DNA of 64,000 nt from assembly GCA_013368325.1 (NCBI GenBank), contig JAACJK010000224.1, forward strand, positions 186,001-250,000, read 5' to 3'. The notes beneath the pieces were generated by a model. It was not told where the DNA came from. It made no database searches and was given only the letters and a program-made list of their open reading frames with translations. Shown here piece after piece: positions 26,037 to 38,499 of this stretch (within the stretch, counting starts at the first letter, position 1; every line of letters begins with the position of its first letter). The position numbers were made by a program, and so were the translations under genes. The stretch comes from Ephemerocybe angulata (Eukaryota > Basidiomycota > Agaricomycetes > Agaricales > Psathyrellaceae).

Positions 26037-28560
26037 CTACTCGAGCCAGTCGAGCCACTCTCCGTACGCGTTCGGAGTGTCCCCTCTGATGTACGACTCA
26101 AAAGTCCGCTTCAGCACTGTCGACCAATCCAAATCACGCTTATCATTTCCAGGCGTCGTCCGCCATTCGGGCTCTTCAGCATTGCTGGGCGATTCTGATG
26201 AGGTTTCTGCTGCGCCCGTTGTAGCCGCAGCTGCAGCAGCTGACGATGCCTGAGCCTTTCGAAGCTTTTCATGGGCAATCTTCTCCGTGGACTCAAACTT
26301 GGGTCCGAGATCAGGGAAGTTACGTGCAGGGTCAAAGGGTTTCCACCTGCGACGACATTAGCTTTGAAGCTAAACCATAATAGTTGTTGTTGCTCACCAG
26401 AAGTTGTGGAAATGGTACGAGTATGCTCCTCTGAAGAATCCCTTGAATCCTAGAGCTTGTGGCGAGCCGCTAGTTAGGTTAGGCGTGTCGAAGAAATCTT
26501 GGAACCTAATGACAATGTAAGCAAGATGTAAACGGTAATCAAATGACAAAACACTTACTTAGTAAAGTAGGGCTGAGGAGGCCTATCAATCTGGAAATCT
26601 TCCGTGCTAAGCCAAGCAGAGTCGAAAAGTGCGTCCGGCAACCTGAGGAGCAGATTCTGTGCATGTGCGTCGGCCGTGTACCGGGTTACCGTCATCGGGT
26701 GGAAATCAAGACCATTCTTCAACGCAGTCCTGAACAGCATCGATCCAAGTGCGCTGTTCTTGTTCATGCGGAGCACGGCGGTGTTGTAGTCCGGGAGACG
26801 GGACCACCGGTAGGCGAAAGCTCCTTTCCAGCCCCAGAGCTCTTCCCAATCACGCAGGAAGATGGTATCGGCGTCGAGGTAGATACCTCCGAACCGATGG
26901 CAAAGGACGAAACGCGCCATGTCAGAGAGGATGACTGAGAGTCTGTCGTAAGTCTCCATCGTTTGCGACCCAGCCCTGTTGATCGCGTCGTCCTCCTCAG
27001 GAGGCATAACAGTGACGGTGCCATCCTCCATAGTTGAGGTCACGCTCTCCTTTGGCTTAACGTCCATAACGAAGCCGCCAGAATTGAACAGGGTATCTTG
27101 GAGCGCGCGCCATTCGTTCTTGATCTCAGGAATTGAGTCCAACTGTTCGGTGGTATTCCAAGGCTTAAATTGGATTACGTCCTTGAAACGAGGGTGCAGG
27201 AACGGCGCCGACCAAGGGTTCTTCTTGAGTACGTCGAACATATCCTGAACTGCTGTGGGGTTGTGGGCCGCGGCAGCTGGGCCAGGGTTGATCCAGAGCC
27301 AGAACTGGGGGCGACAGACTTTCGAATCGGCAGGCCATTCCTTGAGATGCAGACCCGTGTTCTGGGTGTAGAGGAAAGACAAGAGGGCGATATAGGGCTT
27401 GTCCGTGAAGGGTCCCGTCCAGAACATATGGAAGATACGTGGGTTGTCGGGATCGCATGGGTTGTCAAGGGTAGCCGAGGGTCGGTGCTCAGGTGGTGTA
27501 GGGAATGTCAGGGGAGGCTCCCAGTCGGCTCCAACTCGCTTCACCAGTCCCTCGTCAGGGTCGACCGACAGAGGCTTCTGGCCCGGACGAACGGATGACG
27601 AGAAAGGAGGCGGCGGACTGGGGATGGCGGCCTTCTCCGTCGCATTAAGAGGTTGTTCCATGTAGATGTATTTCCAGTCGTCCAGGTTCTCACGTCGATA
27701 CCGTTGCCCGTTATCCAATCCTCCTCCGACACGCAGAACTTCCAAGCAATCCCGGACATACTACAGCGCCGCGAATGAGTACGACAAATTCGGCTGGAAC
27801 GGAATGGGGGCATACCTGGTGAGTGTCGAAGTTGCAATGCTTCAAAATCTCGTCCATATCTGCGACGCTTCCTGGTACCGGCCGAGGAGGGTATGACACG
27901 TCTGGTGGATGGGACTGCAGATCGAGATAAACGCGCTTCGCTCCTGTTCCATGTGTGTCGACATAAACGCCATCGGATTCAGGCGACTGGTACTGCTTCG
28001 GCTTGTAGGTGAGGGGCCGGTTTGGTACAGCAGGATTAATGGGTGCCTCTTTGAGTCCGACCTGCCAAGGTACTACGCGCCGTGCCAGATCGTCAGTTGC
28101 CTGCGGCGCCAGAGAGTCTACATCAACACTCACTCGACATGCGACTTGGATAATGCCCACTCGCTATCTCCCATTTCCAAATATCCTGCAACTGTTGTCG
28201 TCGGAAGATAAGCGTCGGTGCGCTCCCGTCGACTGCTGGCTGCCACTCAGGGTCCCATGTTGATGATGTTTGGGAGCGGCCGGTGCTCCTTGTCACGAGC
28301 AGAACGGTGAGGAAGACGGCGACACATGCAAGGCTGATGAAGAGGGGGCCTCGCTTTCTCCGTAGTCTTGAGATACGCAGAGGGTTGAAGAGGGCGAGGT
28401 TTGGGAGGTAGATGCGCAAACGACGATTAGAAACGCCGGGGATAGGAATGAAGTAGGGGCGAGTCCATGTGAGGACCTGGAGGCTGGACTTGTGCTGGCG
28501 GTCTAGTTTCTCGTCGATGGCTGATGAATGTGTGGGGAGATGGGTGAGGTCCTTGGTCAT
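26037..28560 (-). CDS. type II membrane glycosyltransferase with DxD motif (GT32-like)
   Basis: Likely Golgi sugar transferase. The start at 28560 (MTKDLTHLPTHSSAIDE) gives a basic cytoplasmic tail, then one membrane anchor (PLFISLACVAVFLTVLLV) and a lumenal part. The catalytic core in the big exon (27745-26555) shows NPRIFHMFWTGPFTDKPY near its start and MARFVLCHRFGGIYLDADTI, which carries the DxD metal/nucleotide-sugar motif of the Gb3-synthase/GT32 group. A 61-bp intron near 28129-28069 (donor GTGAGT, branch CTGAC, acceptor GTAG) joins the anchor exon to PWQVGLKEAP. The last exons end in an Ala/Ser-rich linker and YGEWLDWLE with a stop at 26037-26039. Donor sugar and acceptor cannot be told from sequence. 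It lies close to the seryl-tRNA synthetase gene (165 bp). Confidence 0.85.
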
Positions 28561-28725
28561 TGGACTGAGATGGGGAGCCTGGAAACGAATCCAGCGAGCA
28601 AGCCAAGGTAAAAAATTGAGACGTGGACGCGGTCACAGCCACCACTCGCTGCCAGCTTCCTCAGATCGGCTATCACACCCACGCCAGCGATCACGGCTTA
28701 TATTATTTCCATCTATCTACATCTA

Positions 28726-30487
28726 CTACTGCTGTTTCTTCTGCAGGCCCTTGGGCAGCTCCTTCACGAACGGCAAGAACTCTCGGCCCTGCATGTACGG
28801 GCGTAGCACCTCGGGAATGACAAGCCCCTGTCGCTTTTTAGCATCACTCTGCGGATATTAATGAACGTGCTTACCTCCGGTGTCTGGTAGTTCTCTACGA
28901 GGCAGCAAAGCGCTCGCTCAGTGGCGCACAGAGTCCCGTTGAGCATGTGGACGTAGACCTTGCGCGCCTGCTCCTTGGTCTTGAGGCCGCAGCGGATCTC
29001 AAGGCGTCGGCTCTCTGCACCGCCGTCAGCGGTAATGTTAGATATAGTGCAAAGGGCACTTACGGTAATCCGTGCAGTTCGAGCACGACACGAGCTCTTT
29101 GTACGCTTTCTGGAAGGGGAAGTACGCCTCCAGGTCATACTTCTGTGCAGCCGCCAAGTTGAGCGCGCCAGACACGATCCCAACGACACGGTACCTCAGC
29201 CCAAGGCTCTGGTAGAACGCCTCGGAGTTGGCAACCATGGTTTCAAACATCTCCCAGCTCTTCTCCGGCTCGGTAATAACGAACTGCTCAACTTTCTCGA
29301 ACTGATGCACACGGAAGATACCCCACATGTCGCGGCCAGCCGAGCCAGCCTCCTTCCTGAAGCACGTCGAGTAGCCGGCGTACTTGATAGGGAGCTGGGT
29401 CTCGGGGCTGTCGAACCATTCGTCCGAGTGGAACGCAGAGATCGGCTGCTCGGAGGTGGCGATGAGGTACTTTTCGTCGTCGGCAGCGATGACCTTGTAG
29501 AGCTCCTCGTCGAACTGCTCGAGCTGAGCGGTCTTGGCCATCTGCTCCTTGTTCATGAAGAAGGGAGGCTGGATTTTCTTGTAGCCGCGCGAGCGCAGGA
29601 AGTCGAGGCCGTAGGAGATCATGGCCTGGTTGAGATCAACACCATCGCCGGTAAGGTAGTATCCACGGTGTCCAGCGATCTTGGCGCCTATCCATAGAAT
29701 GCGATTATCAATGTGGGAACTGGTACAGAGGGTCCCATGGTACGCACCGCGATCGAGATCCATGGCGTCAAGGCGGAGGAGGACTTCATGATGGGCGAGA
29801 ATTCCTTCACGGGGAGCGGGCTCGGCGACCTCTCCAGTTGGGTCCCACACACGAACAGTAACGTTGTCGTCCTATCAAAGACCATGAATAGGCACAACCT
29901 AGTCTGAGCACGAAACGAACCTCAGTCAAGCTGGTAGGAGCATCCTTTCCAACAATGTTTCCGACGTTCGAGGCCTTGGCCCTCATCTTAATCTCGAACT
30001 CGGTGGCCTCCTTCTTCTTGGCGACAACCTGAGCGTCGAGTTCCTTCTTCTCAGCAACGAGGTCGTCGGCGTTTTCTTTGGCCTGGGCAATCCCGGTAAC
30101 GCGTTAATCTCCCTGTACCTGTGAGATAAGCATAGGTTGGCTTGAATCGCACCTTCTTCTTGGCCGTGATCTGTTTCTGCACCTCGTTCACCTTCTTCTT
30201 GAGCATGTTTGCATCGTAGTCCACTGTTCATTCGGAGACGAGGGTCCATGATAGAAGTCGATCAATTTGCGGTGAGGGATAGGTCGATGGGAGGGATTCG
30301 CGTTGTGTTGTTGAGTTACTCCGCAGACCCAGGTTAGAGGCCGAAACTCACTCTTTACCCAGTCAGCGTACATCTGGATAACCTCATCGACCAGCTCGAC
30401 CGAGAGACCTCTCCTCCGCTGCGACTCCCTAATCTCCTCCGCATTCCCTCCCTTGTTGTCGATAAAGTGAAGCAAGTCGAGAGTCAT
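28726..30487 (-). CDS. SES1: seryl-tRNA synthetase, cytosolic
   Basis: Charges tRNA-Ser in the cytosol. The first exon starts at 30487 ([18 protein letters not shown]). Next comes the Lys-rich antiparallel coiled coil that grips the tRNA ([18 protein letters not shown] region, about 30220-29990), then the class II catalytic domain. This includes motif 1 around [19 protein letters not shown], motif 2 [20 protein letters not shown], and motif 3 [18 protein letters not shown]. The seryl-adenylate pocket segment (CSNCTDY, then [15 protein letters not shown]) spans an intron. The last exon gives [20 protein letters not shown] and a Lys/Gln tail, TAG at 28726-28728. No mitochondrial presequence is evident. 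The upstream 463 bp (30488-30950) hold no other gene. Confidence 0.95.
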
Positions 30488-30950
30488 CTTGTCTTAATCT
30501 TCGTTCCTGTCTCCTCGATAGGTGCAATACGGTGTTGGGAATCGTTATCAGAATGCAGGAGGTAAAGGTAACAAGCCAAGATCAGAGCCGTTGAACAGAG
30601 ATGATGCGAAGAATGCCATCAAATTTGTAAGGTCCGCCGGTCAACACACGAAAAATGCAGCTTCACACCTACCTAATGTGAGCACTGAACCTCTCTATAT
30701 CTCTGGCGCCCGGGCGGTTCGATGGGTTGGGGTAAGGAGCAGTGTATCGAGCTTTATGCAAGAGGCAACTGTTGCGACTTCTGACTCGACCGCGGAATCT
30801 CTTCGCAACTTTTTTATCGATCATCCAATTTCGGCGATTATATAAGCGGGCGCTAAACCACGAGGTATAACCGCCCAACTGCTTCAAAGCCAAGCTGATC
30901 GCCGATTTGATCTCAACCACCCTTGAGAGGAGACCACCAGGTACGCGATA
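30488..30950. other. intergenic between seryl-tRNA synthetase and SDR genes
   Basis: 463 bp. Short ORFs only. A TATATAA-like stretch (about 30838-30846) and a CCAAT motif (about 30824) occur, but they lie some 340 bp from the nearest start codon, so I do not assign them to a promoter. Confidence 0.45.
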
Positions 30951-31913
30951 TCATAGCTTGGCACCCGCCGCCACCAGGGTAGAAAACAATGTGCTATCCC
31001 CCGACGGCCCTGCACCTGGCGCAGCAGTATGTCCAGCATCGACAGTCAAGATCGTCCCAGTGATCCAGCGTGACTCGTCGCTTGCCAGGAAGCGCACTGC
31101 CAGCCCTGTATCCCATCCGTTCCCCTCCGTCTGAAGCAAGCTGTTCTTCCTTCGAGCTTCTCGCGTCTCTTGACTCATGCCTTCGCTATACAGCATCGGG
31201 GTATACAGCAAACCTACACCAAACACCCCTTGAGGAAGCCGTTTCAACTAGAAGATGGATCTATCACACTCACCTGGGCACACACAATTGACTCGAATCC
31301 CACTCGGCCCATGATGCGCCGCCATCGCCCTCGTCATGTTCACGATCGCGCCCTTACTTGTCGGGTACAGCAACATCGGGTTCCCTCCAAACAACCCCCC
31401 AATACTCGCCACATTCACAATCGCACCCCTCCCACTCACTTCGTGCTTCTCATTCTTTTCCATTGCAGGCACAGCGTACTTCGCCATCAACACCATTCCG
31501 AGCACATTCACATCCATCGCCCTCCGCCACGCGTCCTCCTCCACCTCCACAGCCGTGCCCACCGGCCCCCCAATCCCCACATTGTTCACCAGAATATCAA
31601 GCCTCCCAAACGTTTCGAGCGCAAGTTCGACTGTACGTCGACACTCGGAGGACCTGGTGACGTCCGTCCGCACCGCGATAGCTTTCCCTGCGCCGAACTC
31701 CTTCGTGATCATGTCGACCGTGGCTTGGGCCCATTCGAGGTTGAGGTCTGCACAGATGACGGACGCGCCGGATTCGGCGAGGAGGATGGCTGCTGCTCGC
31801 CCGTTCCCTATGCCAGCGGACCTTGAGCCTGCGCCGGCGACTATGGCGACACGGCCTGTGAGTCGATTGTTGGGCCGCGGAGGGGGTTCATTGCGGTCAT
31901 CGGGGGAGGGCAT
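30951..31913 (-). CDS. short-chain dehydrogenase/reductase (SDR, classical type)
   Basis: NAD(P)-dependent oxidoreductase of unknown substrate. A Rossmann start is seen (GRVAIVAGAGSRSAGIGNGR, a variant of TGxxxGIG with a three-residue insertion). The structural motif NNVG, the catalytic Ser (NVASIGGLFGG) and the YxxxK pair (LYPTSKGAIVN) are all present. One intron (donor GTGAGT, acceptor GTAG) separates NCVCPG from LLYTPMLYSEG. The C-terminal exon has the usual LASDESRWITGTILTVDAGH. The open frame extends upstream to 32021, but that position is a GTG codon; the first ATG is at 31913 (MPSPDDRNEPPP), which I take as the start, giving about 310 residues. The gene begins only 190 bp after the stop of the adjacent F-box gene on the same strand. 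Confidence 0.92.
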
Positions 31914-32103
31914 GTCTTGAGATGACGGCGTTATGGGTAATGAGTGAAAGGGTGAGAGTTCGGGTAAGGATACAAAATCGGGATTTAGACCCGAGGGAGC
32001 CTCATTGCAATCAGCTGACACCAGCGGCTCCTGACGTGCAGGCGAATGGATGAAATTTCAACAACAGGGCAGTAGGTAATTATTATCTACAGGTGCCCCA
32101 TCC

Positions 32104-35081
32104 TTATAAACGGAATCCTTTCTCGTTCGTGGTTGCGCCAGTGAGCGTGGCCTTCATTTTCATCCTCCATCGTCGAACTTCGTAGGGCTGTGGCACCAAA
32201 CGGTCCACTTTATAGTCCACGTTAAGCACTGGCTCGCGATTACTATGGCACCTGAAAGGAGTACGTCAGAGTATGTTATCAATCCAGCTTGGATGGACAT
32301 ACCCTCGATGGTGATCTCGCATGTTCTTTTCAGTATACCTGCGCTTCAGACTCTTCTTTTTGGTACAGCGTGTGCATTGCAGGTTCTCGACGGCGATCTT
32401 TGGAACGTCCTCGTATGTGAGAGGGGTGTGGAGGAGGAAGCGACATGCTTCATTGAAAAAGTAATCCGTGCCCTCCTTTGGCTCAGCGATACTGTGACTG
32501 GAGGGGAATGAGAAATTGTATAAGGAGACGCTCCGGAGGGACTTACACATTCTTCAGGTGCCATCCAACACTGGACTTGGAGACAGCGTCCACAGGTTTG
32601 AGATGGTAGGTGCAGTGGTTGCAGGACCACACCGGAGTATATCGTGACATCTCTTTCGCATGTTTTGTCTCCATAGCATTGGTGACGCGAAAGGTGGTTG
32701 GGTTAGTTACCCAACCACCAGAATGCCAGAATCGCTCGTTATGATGGAATTCTGCGTGGTATACCTTTGGTGACATTAAGTGGGTGAAAGCACATCCTTA
32801 GCGATTGTTCACTAACCGCTGTTCTCCAAGTGTGCACAATGACGGTTTCGGATGTGGAGTCGCTACACTTATTACAGACGAATAAAGCACCTCTTTCGTC
32901 CATATCCTGGATCGTTGCAGTGGCAGGATCCAGACCAGCCAGCGTAATCACTTCGGAAGAGGTGACGGATGCATCTTGATTGAGGACGACTGTGGGACTG
33001 GTCTCTGTGGGTGGGTCTGGGTGAGAGTATGCGACCCGGGCTTTGCAGCGATGACTCCTTATCATTGGCCATGTCACCAGGAACTTCGAGCAAGCGCTTC
33101 CCGTGGATTTACCTACATCGCATTGGAAGATAACCCGGGCAAGTTCGAAGGGGTCGGTGCCTTCCTTGAGGCCGAATGATGCAGGGATTGTCGCCAAGGC
33201 CTCCATTTTCTGGCGTGCCTGATAGTCAACGATATGACGCCCAAGTTGGTCCACAAATGGTTGAAAGTCCTCCTCGTTGACAGCCACAGTCAGTGGGGCG
33301 TCGACGAACCGAGATATTTCGGGTCGCGCCCTGAAAACTTCGACAGGCGGGACATACTGGCGCTCAGAAGGGCTCAGCGTCGAAAGGTAGCGTTCGCAAC
33401 AGAGTCGGAGGAGGTCCAGCCTTTTGTGCGTCGTTACTCTCGCTTCTTGAGCCAGACGCTCCGCTTGCGCGGCCTTGATGGAAGGTTCAGATTTAGTTCT
33501 GAACTTGTCCCAGTCTAAGAGAGATGAGTACACGGGCAGACCACCATTCGAAAGTAGTGATAGTACGAACCCTCGTCCCTTATTTTTGGTATATATCGCC
33601 TGCCGTGCTGCCTGTATACACCAGTGTCGATGTCAACTTTATTGTATCCGAGTGCGATGAAGCGTTCTCTGATCCTATATGTTTGGGGTTTGTAAAGAGT
33701 TCCAGGGAGCAGAGGCACAGAAACTTGCCTGTCCATTTTGCGTTTTAACCTGATGGCATCCGCAGGTGGCCAGGACTTGCTTCCGTATTCCTTGACATCC
33801 TGTGGAGCAGCTTAGATGCATCCATTGCGTATCCAAGGTTTGTGATGCTCTTACCTCTCGAGCGGCTTCAAGCTTGGCTTTTTGCCCCCTTTTCCATAAC
33901 TCGAAAGCCTCGGTCGCACCAGCTTGCGCTTGAAGACACGCGTCGCTGAGAGCTGTCCATTTCTTTGCAACACTGTGGATATCGTCGTCCCAGAAATATC
34001 TGTCCTTGCCTCGTTCTCCGCTAGAGTAGTCGCGATCTATGCATGTGTCAACCCGGCTGGAGTCAGCTCTAAGCCTTAAGGAGAATAAGTGGCGACCTGC
34101 TTACTGGGCCTTTCCCAGTAGGGAATGTAATCTAGGACTGCCATGTCGTATTGCGGGAATTTCGCAGAAAATAGACGACTGTCTTTAAGACTATGCTATC
34201 GTTAGATTCCTCGTCGTTCCAGAGAAGAGAGTTAATAGCCTACTGCTCGCGTTTACACTTGCCACAGGCGCGCCGCCGCAAGAACCAGTCAACTTTACGA
34301 ACACGCATCGAGTTGCAGATCTTTAGCAATGCCGGAATTCGTTAACATACATCTCTCATCTTTTGTCATGACAACATACCTCGCATTTCTGTCCAAAGAG
34401 AAAGATGGCCCATCCTGCCTCTGTGAAGCCCGTTGGAGGCTTTGGAACCTTACGTCGAACGCGAGCGGCGGCCCATACGGATTGCGCGTTCGGTCTCAAC
34501 AGCGTTGCACGAATCATTCTATTGACCCATAACAGTTTGAGAAGATCCTTCACTTCCAAATGACTGAAGATCTACGGACAGTCCGGTTTGGCGTTTAGAT
34601 CATTTGAGGGGACGGCGGGGCGTACATACCTCGAAAAGCACATCCAGTGGCATTGTCGGCAGGAGACTCAGGTCCTTTCCAAATCGACGCAAAACCTCTG
34701 GTGAGGGAGACGGTAGTTTGGGCCGATTTGTACGCGTAGTACCTGCGGTGCGTTCAGGCCCAAAAGATCAAGGTAAAGTTGACTGTCATTCACGTCTTTG
34801 AGCTTCCGCGTCAGTGTCTTCGTCGGATCGTTCCTCGTCGGAATCGGACCAATCTTCTTCTTCTTCGTAATACTCCTCTGGAGACGTAGATATCATGAGA
34901 CAGAGATTGAAGAATCGGGGTACACACACATACCTGAAGACTCATCGGTCGATGTCCAACGCTCATCCGAGAATGACCTCAGGTCATAGTCATCCTCCTC
35001 CTCGTCGGATGGCCAAACGTCAGAATAAGAGAACCCTGGCGGACAGTCGTTAGGTGAATCCCAATCGTCGCTGTAATACAT
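32104..35081 (-). CDS. F-box / cysteine-motif protein, tandem paralog A
   Basis: Member of a basidiomycete-style F-box family with scattered Cys pairs. It starts at ATG 35081 (MYYSDDWDSPND) with an acidic Ser/Asp/Glu-rich N-terminus. The F-box follows (LPTMPLDVLFE, intron, then HLEVKDLLKLLWVNRMIRAT), then Cys pairs CEVC and CGKC, an alpha-helical middle (ERLAQEARVTTHKR, LCCERYLSTLSPSERQ), and C-terminal Cys motifs FVCNKC, VWSCNHC and LQCTRC that suggest zinc binding. The last exon encodes VLNVDYKVDRLVPQPYEVRR and stops at 32104-32106. Many short introns are present. The next gene upstream (35325-38287) is its paralog along the whole length. Role: presumed ubiquitin-ligase adaptor; target unknown. 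Confidence 0.85.
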
Positions 35082-35143
35082 TGAAGGTCAAAGGGGACGC
35101 GTTCAATTTGAATGCGACGCGACTTGAACGTGGCGTCGACTTT

Positions 35144-35186
35144 TTCCGATCAAAAAGGTGACCGTGGGTGATTAGTGCAGGCGCTT
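35144..35186 (-). promoter_or_regulatory. upstream block shared with paralog B
   Basis: The plus-strand segment beginning TTCCGATCAAAAAGGTGACC, 63 bp before the start codon of paralog A, recurs almost unchanged (one A fewer) upstream of paralog B at 38414-38454. The match continues into GTGGG and a GCAGGCGCTT/GCCGGCGCTT motif. Retention while the flanks diverged suggests a duplicated promoter element. Confidence 0.5.
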
Positions 35187-35324
35187 AAGCTTTAACTTTA
35201 ACTTTTAAGAGCGGTCACGTATTGAATTAAATGAAGTTAGTCAGTAAGTATAGTGTAACTATGTAACGAGGCTGAATACAGTCCCCACAGCGCAATATGT
35301 CATAAAAGGGGTCATTAGGAGGAG

Positions 35325-38287
35325 CTACTTGGATTTGAATTCAGTTTCGTTGGTCGCAGCCCCTTCAAGGGTGGTTTGCATTTTCATTTTCCAGTTCGCA
35401 TCCCGAGGTGGATGGAAAACGATATAGTCCACATTGATTACAGGTTTTCTAACACCATGAACACTGGCCGGTCCCGTCAGCGATCGTCACAGTAGGAGTT
35501 TCTTGAAGAGAAATGCATACCTGCCAGTGTGGCTCCGTAGGCCTCTCTCGGAAAAATCATGGTCTGGTTTTCTGCACTTGGGATGAATGCAGCGCAAAAG
35601 TGAGTCATACACGAAAGGTGAGTGCAGGATAAATCGACACGCTTCGTTGAAGAAGAAGTCGACACCTTCCTTCGGCTCAGTAATACCGTGGCTAGAAGGC
35701 TTTGAGGCTGTGGTATCTGGGAGATATAGAAAAGGACGTACATGTTCTTTAGATGGAGTTTGATGTCAGATTTTGTGGTGGCGTCGACCGGTTTGAGGTG
35801 CTTGGTACAGTGGTCACAGGACCAGACGGGAGCATCGCATCGACTTACCTCTTGCGCCTGCTTCTTCTCCATCTCGTTTGCCAAGCGAAAGCTGACTGGA
35901 CCGTAACCGAAATCACGAGCCCGGCACTCGTTGGATTTATATGATCGGTACCAAGCGTCAGGATGAAAGACCTACTCTCGAAGTCAGCAACATAGTCAGC
36001 TCAAACATTGGTCATCTGTGCGTACCGCGGTCCTCCAAGTATGCACAGTGATAGTTTTGGATTGACAATTGTTGCAGACGAATAGTGCTCCTCGCTCATC
36101 CATGTCCCTAACAGTGGCGGTATCGGGGTCCAGTCCAGACATCGCGATCAGCTCAACTGCGATCGCCGATGCGCGCTCGTTTAGAGTGATTTTGGGAAGG
36201 AACTCTGATCCTGGGGCTTCATGACCAGAGAATATCCACCGCGCGTTGCAAGTGTGGCTCGTCACCATTGGCCATGTCACCAGAAACTTGGAGCAATCCA
36301 TTTCATTTTCTTCCTGATGCATGCCGCATCGAAAGATAAACCTAGCGAGGTCAAAAGGATCGGGCATATCTCTGTATTCGGTAGGGAGTGTGGCCAAGGC
36401 CTCTTCTCTTTGGCGTGTTTTGTATTTCGAGATATGTGCTGCGAGGTTACTCACGAAAGGTTGGAAGTCTTCAGCCTTGACCGAGGTACTTAATTGGGCG
36501 TCGACCAAGCTTGAGATTTCTGTTGATGGTCTAAACACCTCAATGGGTGGGCAATGATGGCGCTCGGAAGGGCGCATCGTTGACAGGACTTTCTCGCAAC
36601 AGCCTCGGAACAGTTCCATCCTTTCTTTCTTGGCGGCCTCCAGTTCCCGCTCCAAGCGGCTCCTTTGCACCTCCTCGATGTAGGGTTCACATTTCCTCTT
36701 GAACTCCACCCAATCTAAGCAGCATTGTTAGGTAACGCTCTTAGAAGCAGACTCAGAAAGACACTCACCAGCGTCTCTGAGTGTTGGAATCCGACCTCGG
36801 AAACTCTCCCACTCTTCCCGAACACATTCATCGACTCCCTCATCGATGTCAACTCTAGTATATCCAAGGGGGATGAAGCGCTCTCTTATCCTATACCAAG
36901 TGTCAAACAGGTGGCGAGGTGGGTCGAGGGATGTTAAAGCGTTACCTGTCCCTTTTGAACTTCGTTCTCATAGCCTTGGCAGGGAAGGCATCTTTAAACT
37001 CCTGGGCATCCTGTGGAGTAGTTGAGCAACGCTTAATTCGTATTGATGAGCATGGAACGCTTGCCTGTTTAGCGGCTTCGAGTATAGCCTTTCTCTGTTC
37101 CTTCCATGATTCAAAGGCTTTTTCTGCACCAGTTTCTCCTCGTAGGCACGCCTTCTGAAGGGAAGCCCATCTTTTACCAGTGTTGTGAAAGTCGTCGTCC
37201 CAGAAGAGTTTGTTCTTGCCAGCATCGCCGGTAGAGTATTTACGATCTACACCGAGCCAGTGAGATAATCAGGTCAAACAAGATGTGAAGGGATAAACCC
37301 TATACGTACCTGGCATTTCCCAGTATGGAATATACTGTAGTACCGCGATGTCGTACTGCGGGAACTTTGCCGCAAGTTGGCGTCCAGGTTGCAAGCTATG
37401 TGCTCATTAGATTCGTAGTCCCCTACTGCAAAACAAAGCATGAGAACTTACTGCTCGCGTTTGCACCTACCGCAGGCCCGTCTCCGCAAGAGCCAGTCAA
37501 CTTTGTACACTCGCATCGAGCCACAGAGCTATCGCAGCCAGTGTTCGTTATTAAGAATTGAGTATTTCAAGCTTCGTGTTCAGACAACATACCTCGCATT
37601 TATCTCCAAAGAGGAACATGGCCCAAGCTGCTTCTGTGAAGCCTTTGGAGGGCTCAGGAGCCCCCTTTCGAGTACGAGAAGCAGCCCATACGAATTGTGC
37701 ATTTGGCCTCAATAAAGTTGTGCGAATCATTTTGTTGACTCGTAACAAGTTCACAAGGTCCATGGGTTCCATGAGACTGAAAATCTATGGAATAGCACTC
37801 TGTTAATAAAAGCAGAGCGTTCCAAGGGCCCGGACTTCTGACCTCGAAAAGAATATCCAAAGGCATTTTCGGGAGGAAGCTTAAGTCCTTTCCAAGACGC
37901 AGAAGTTGTAGAATGGTCAGAGCAGGAGCTTTGGGCCTTCTTTTACGAACAGTGCCTATGGTACTTTAAGGAAGTGCGGGGATACAACAAGTGGAATACG
38001 AACGTTTTTGAACTTCCTCGTGAGCCTCGTCTTCGTCGGATTCCCCCTCTGACGGTTCTTCATCAGAATAATTCTCCTCTGGTTAATCATAGACTTGAGT
38101 CGGGAGTTACCAACACGAGAAAGACACACACACCTGAGAAGTCATCCTCTTCCTCAGACCCGTCTGACGACGTCCATCGCTCATCCGAGGAAGGTAAGTC
38201 ATCCTCCTCGTCGTCTGACGCCCAGGGGTAGCCTATGAGTCCTCGTGGCAATCCATCCAAGTCCCAACCATTGTTGTAAGACGACAT
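35325..38287 (-). CDS. F-box / cysteine-motif protein, tandem paralog B
   Basis: Paralog of the adjacent gene A, same strand, starting 244 bp upstream of A's start codon at its 3' end. It starts at ATG 38287 (MSSYNNGWDLDGLPRGL) with an acidic region, then the F-box (KMPLDILFE, intron, then MEPMDLVNLLRVNKMIRTT). Next are LLRPNAQFVWAASRTRKGAP, Cys pairs CEVC and CGRC, helices (ERMELFRGCCEKVLSTMRPS), FVCNNC and VWSCDHC motifs, and the last exon VINVDYIVFHPPRDANW with a stop at 35325-35327. Exon order, Cys spacing and even the upstream block match paralog A, so this is a tandem duplication; sequence divergence shows that it is not recent. Function is inferred only from the F-box. Confidence 0.85.
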
Positions 38288-38413
38288 CGAAGCCGAAATG
38301 ACTATGGCTTGGTGGTGGTGCGCGTCAAGCCTTAGTCTCAGTTCGACGGTCGACCACCGTGACAGACTGAGTTCGACGCGTCTTCAACTTGAACTTACAC
38401 GTCGAATGACAGT

Positions 38414-38454
38414 TTCCGATCAAAAGGTGACCGTGGGCCTTTTCTGCCGGCGCT
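38414..38454 (-). promoter_or_regulatory. upstream block shared with paralog A
   Basis: Counterpart of the block at 35144-35186, lying about 127 bp before the start codon of paralog B. The shared core is TTCCGATCAAAA followed by GGTGACCGTGGG. Confidence 0.5.
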
Positions 38455-38499
38455 TATCAGGCCGACCAAGTCGGGCAGCATCTTGGGAGCTTGCCACCA

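Noticed and set aside
31914..32021. Longer N-terminus for the SDR
   Set aside because: The upstream start codon is GTG; the first ATG is at 31913, just before the conserved Rossmann start.
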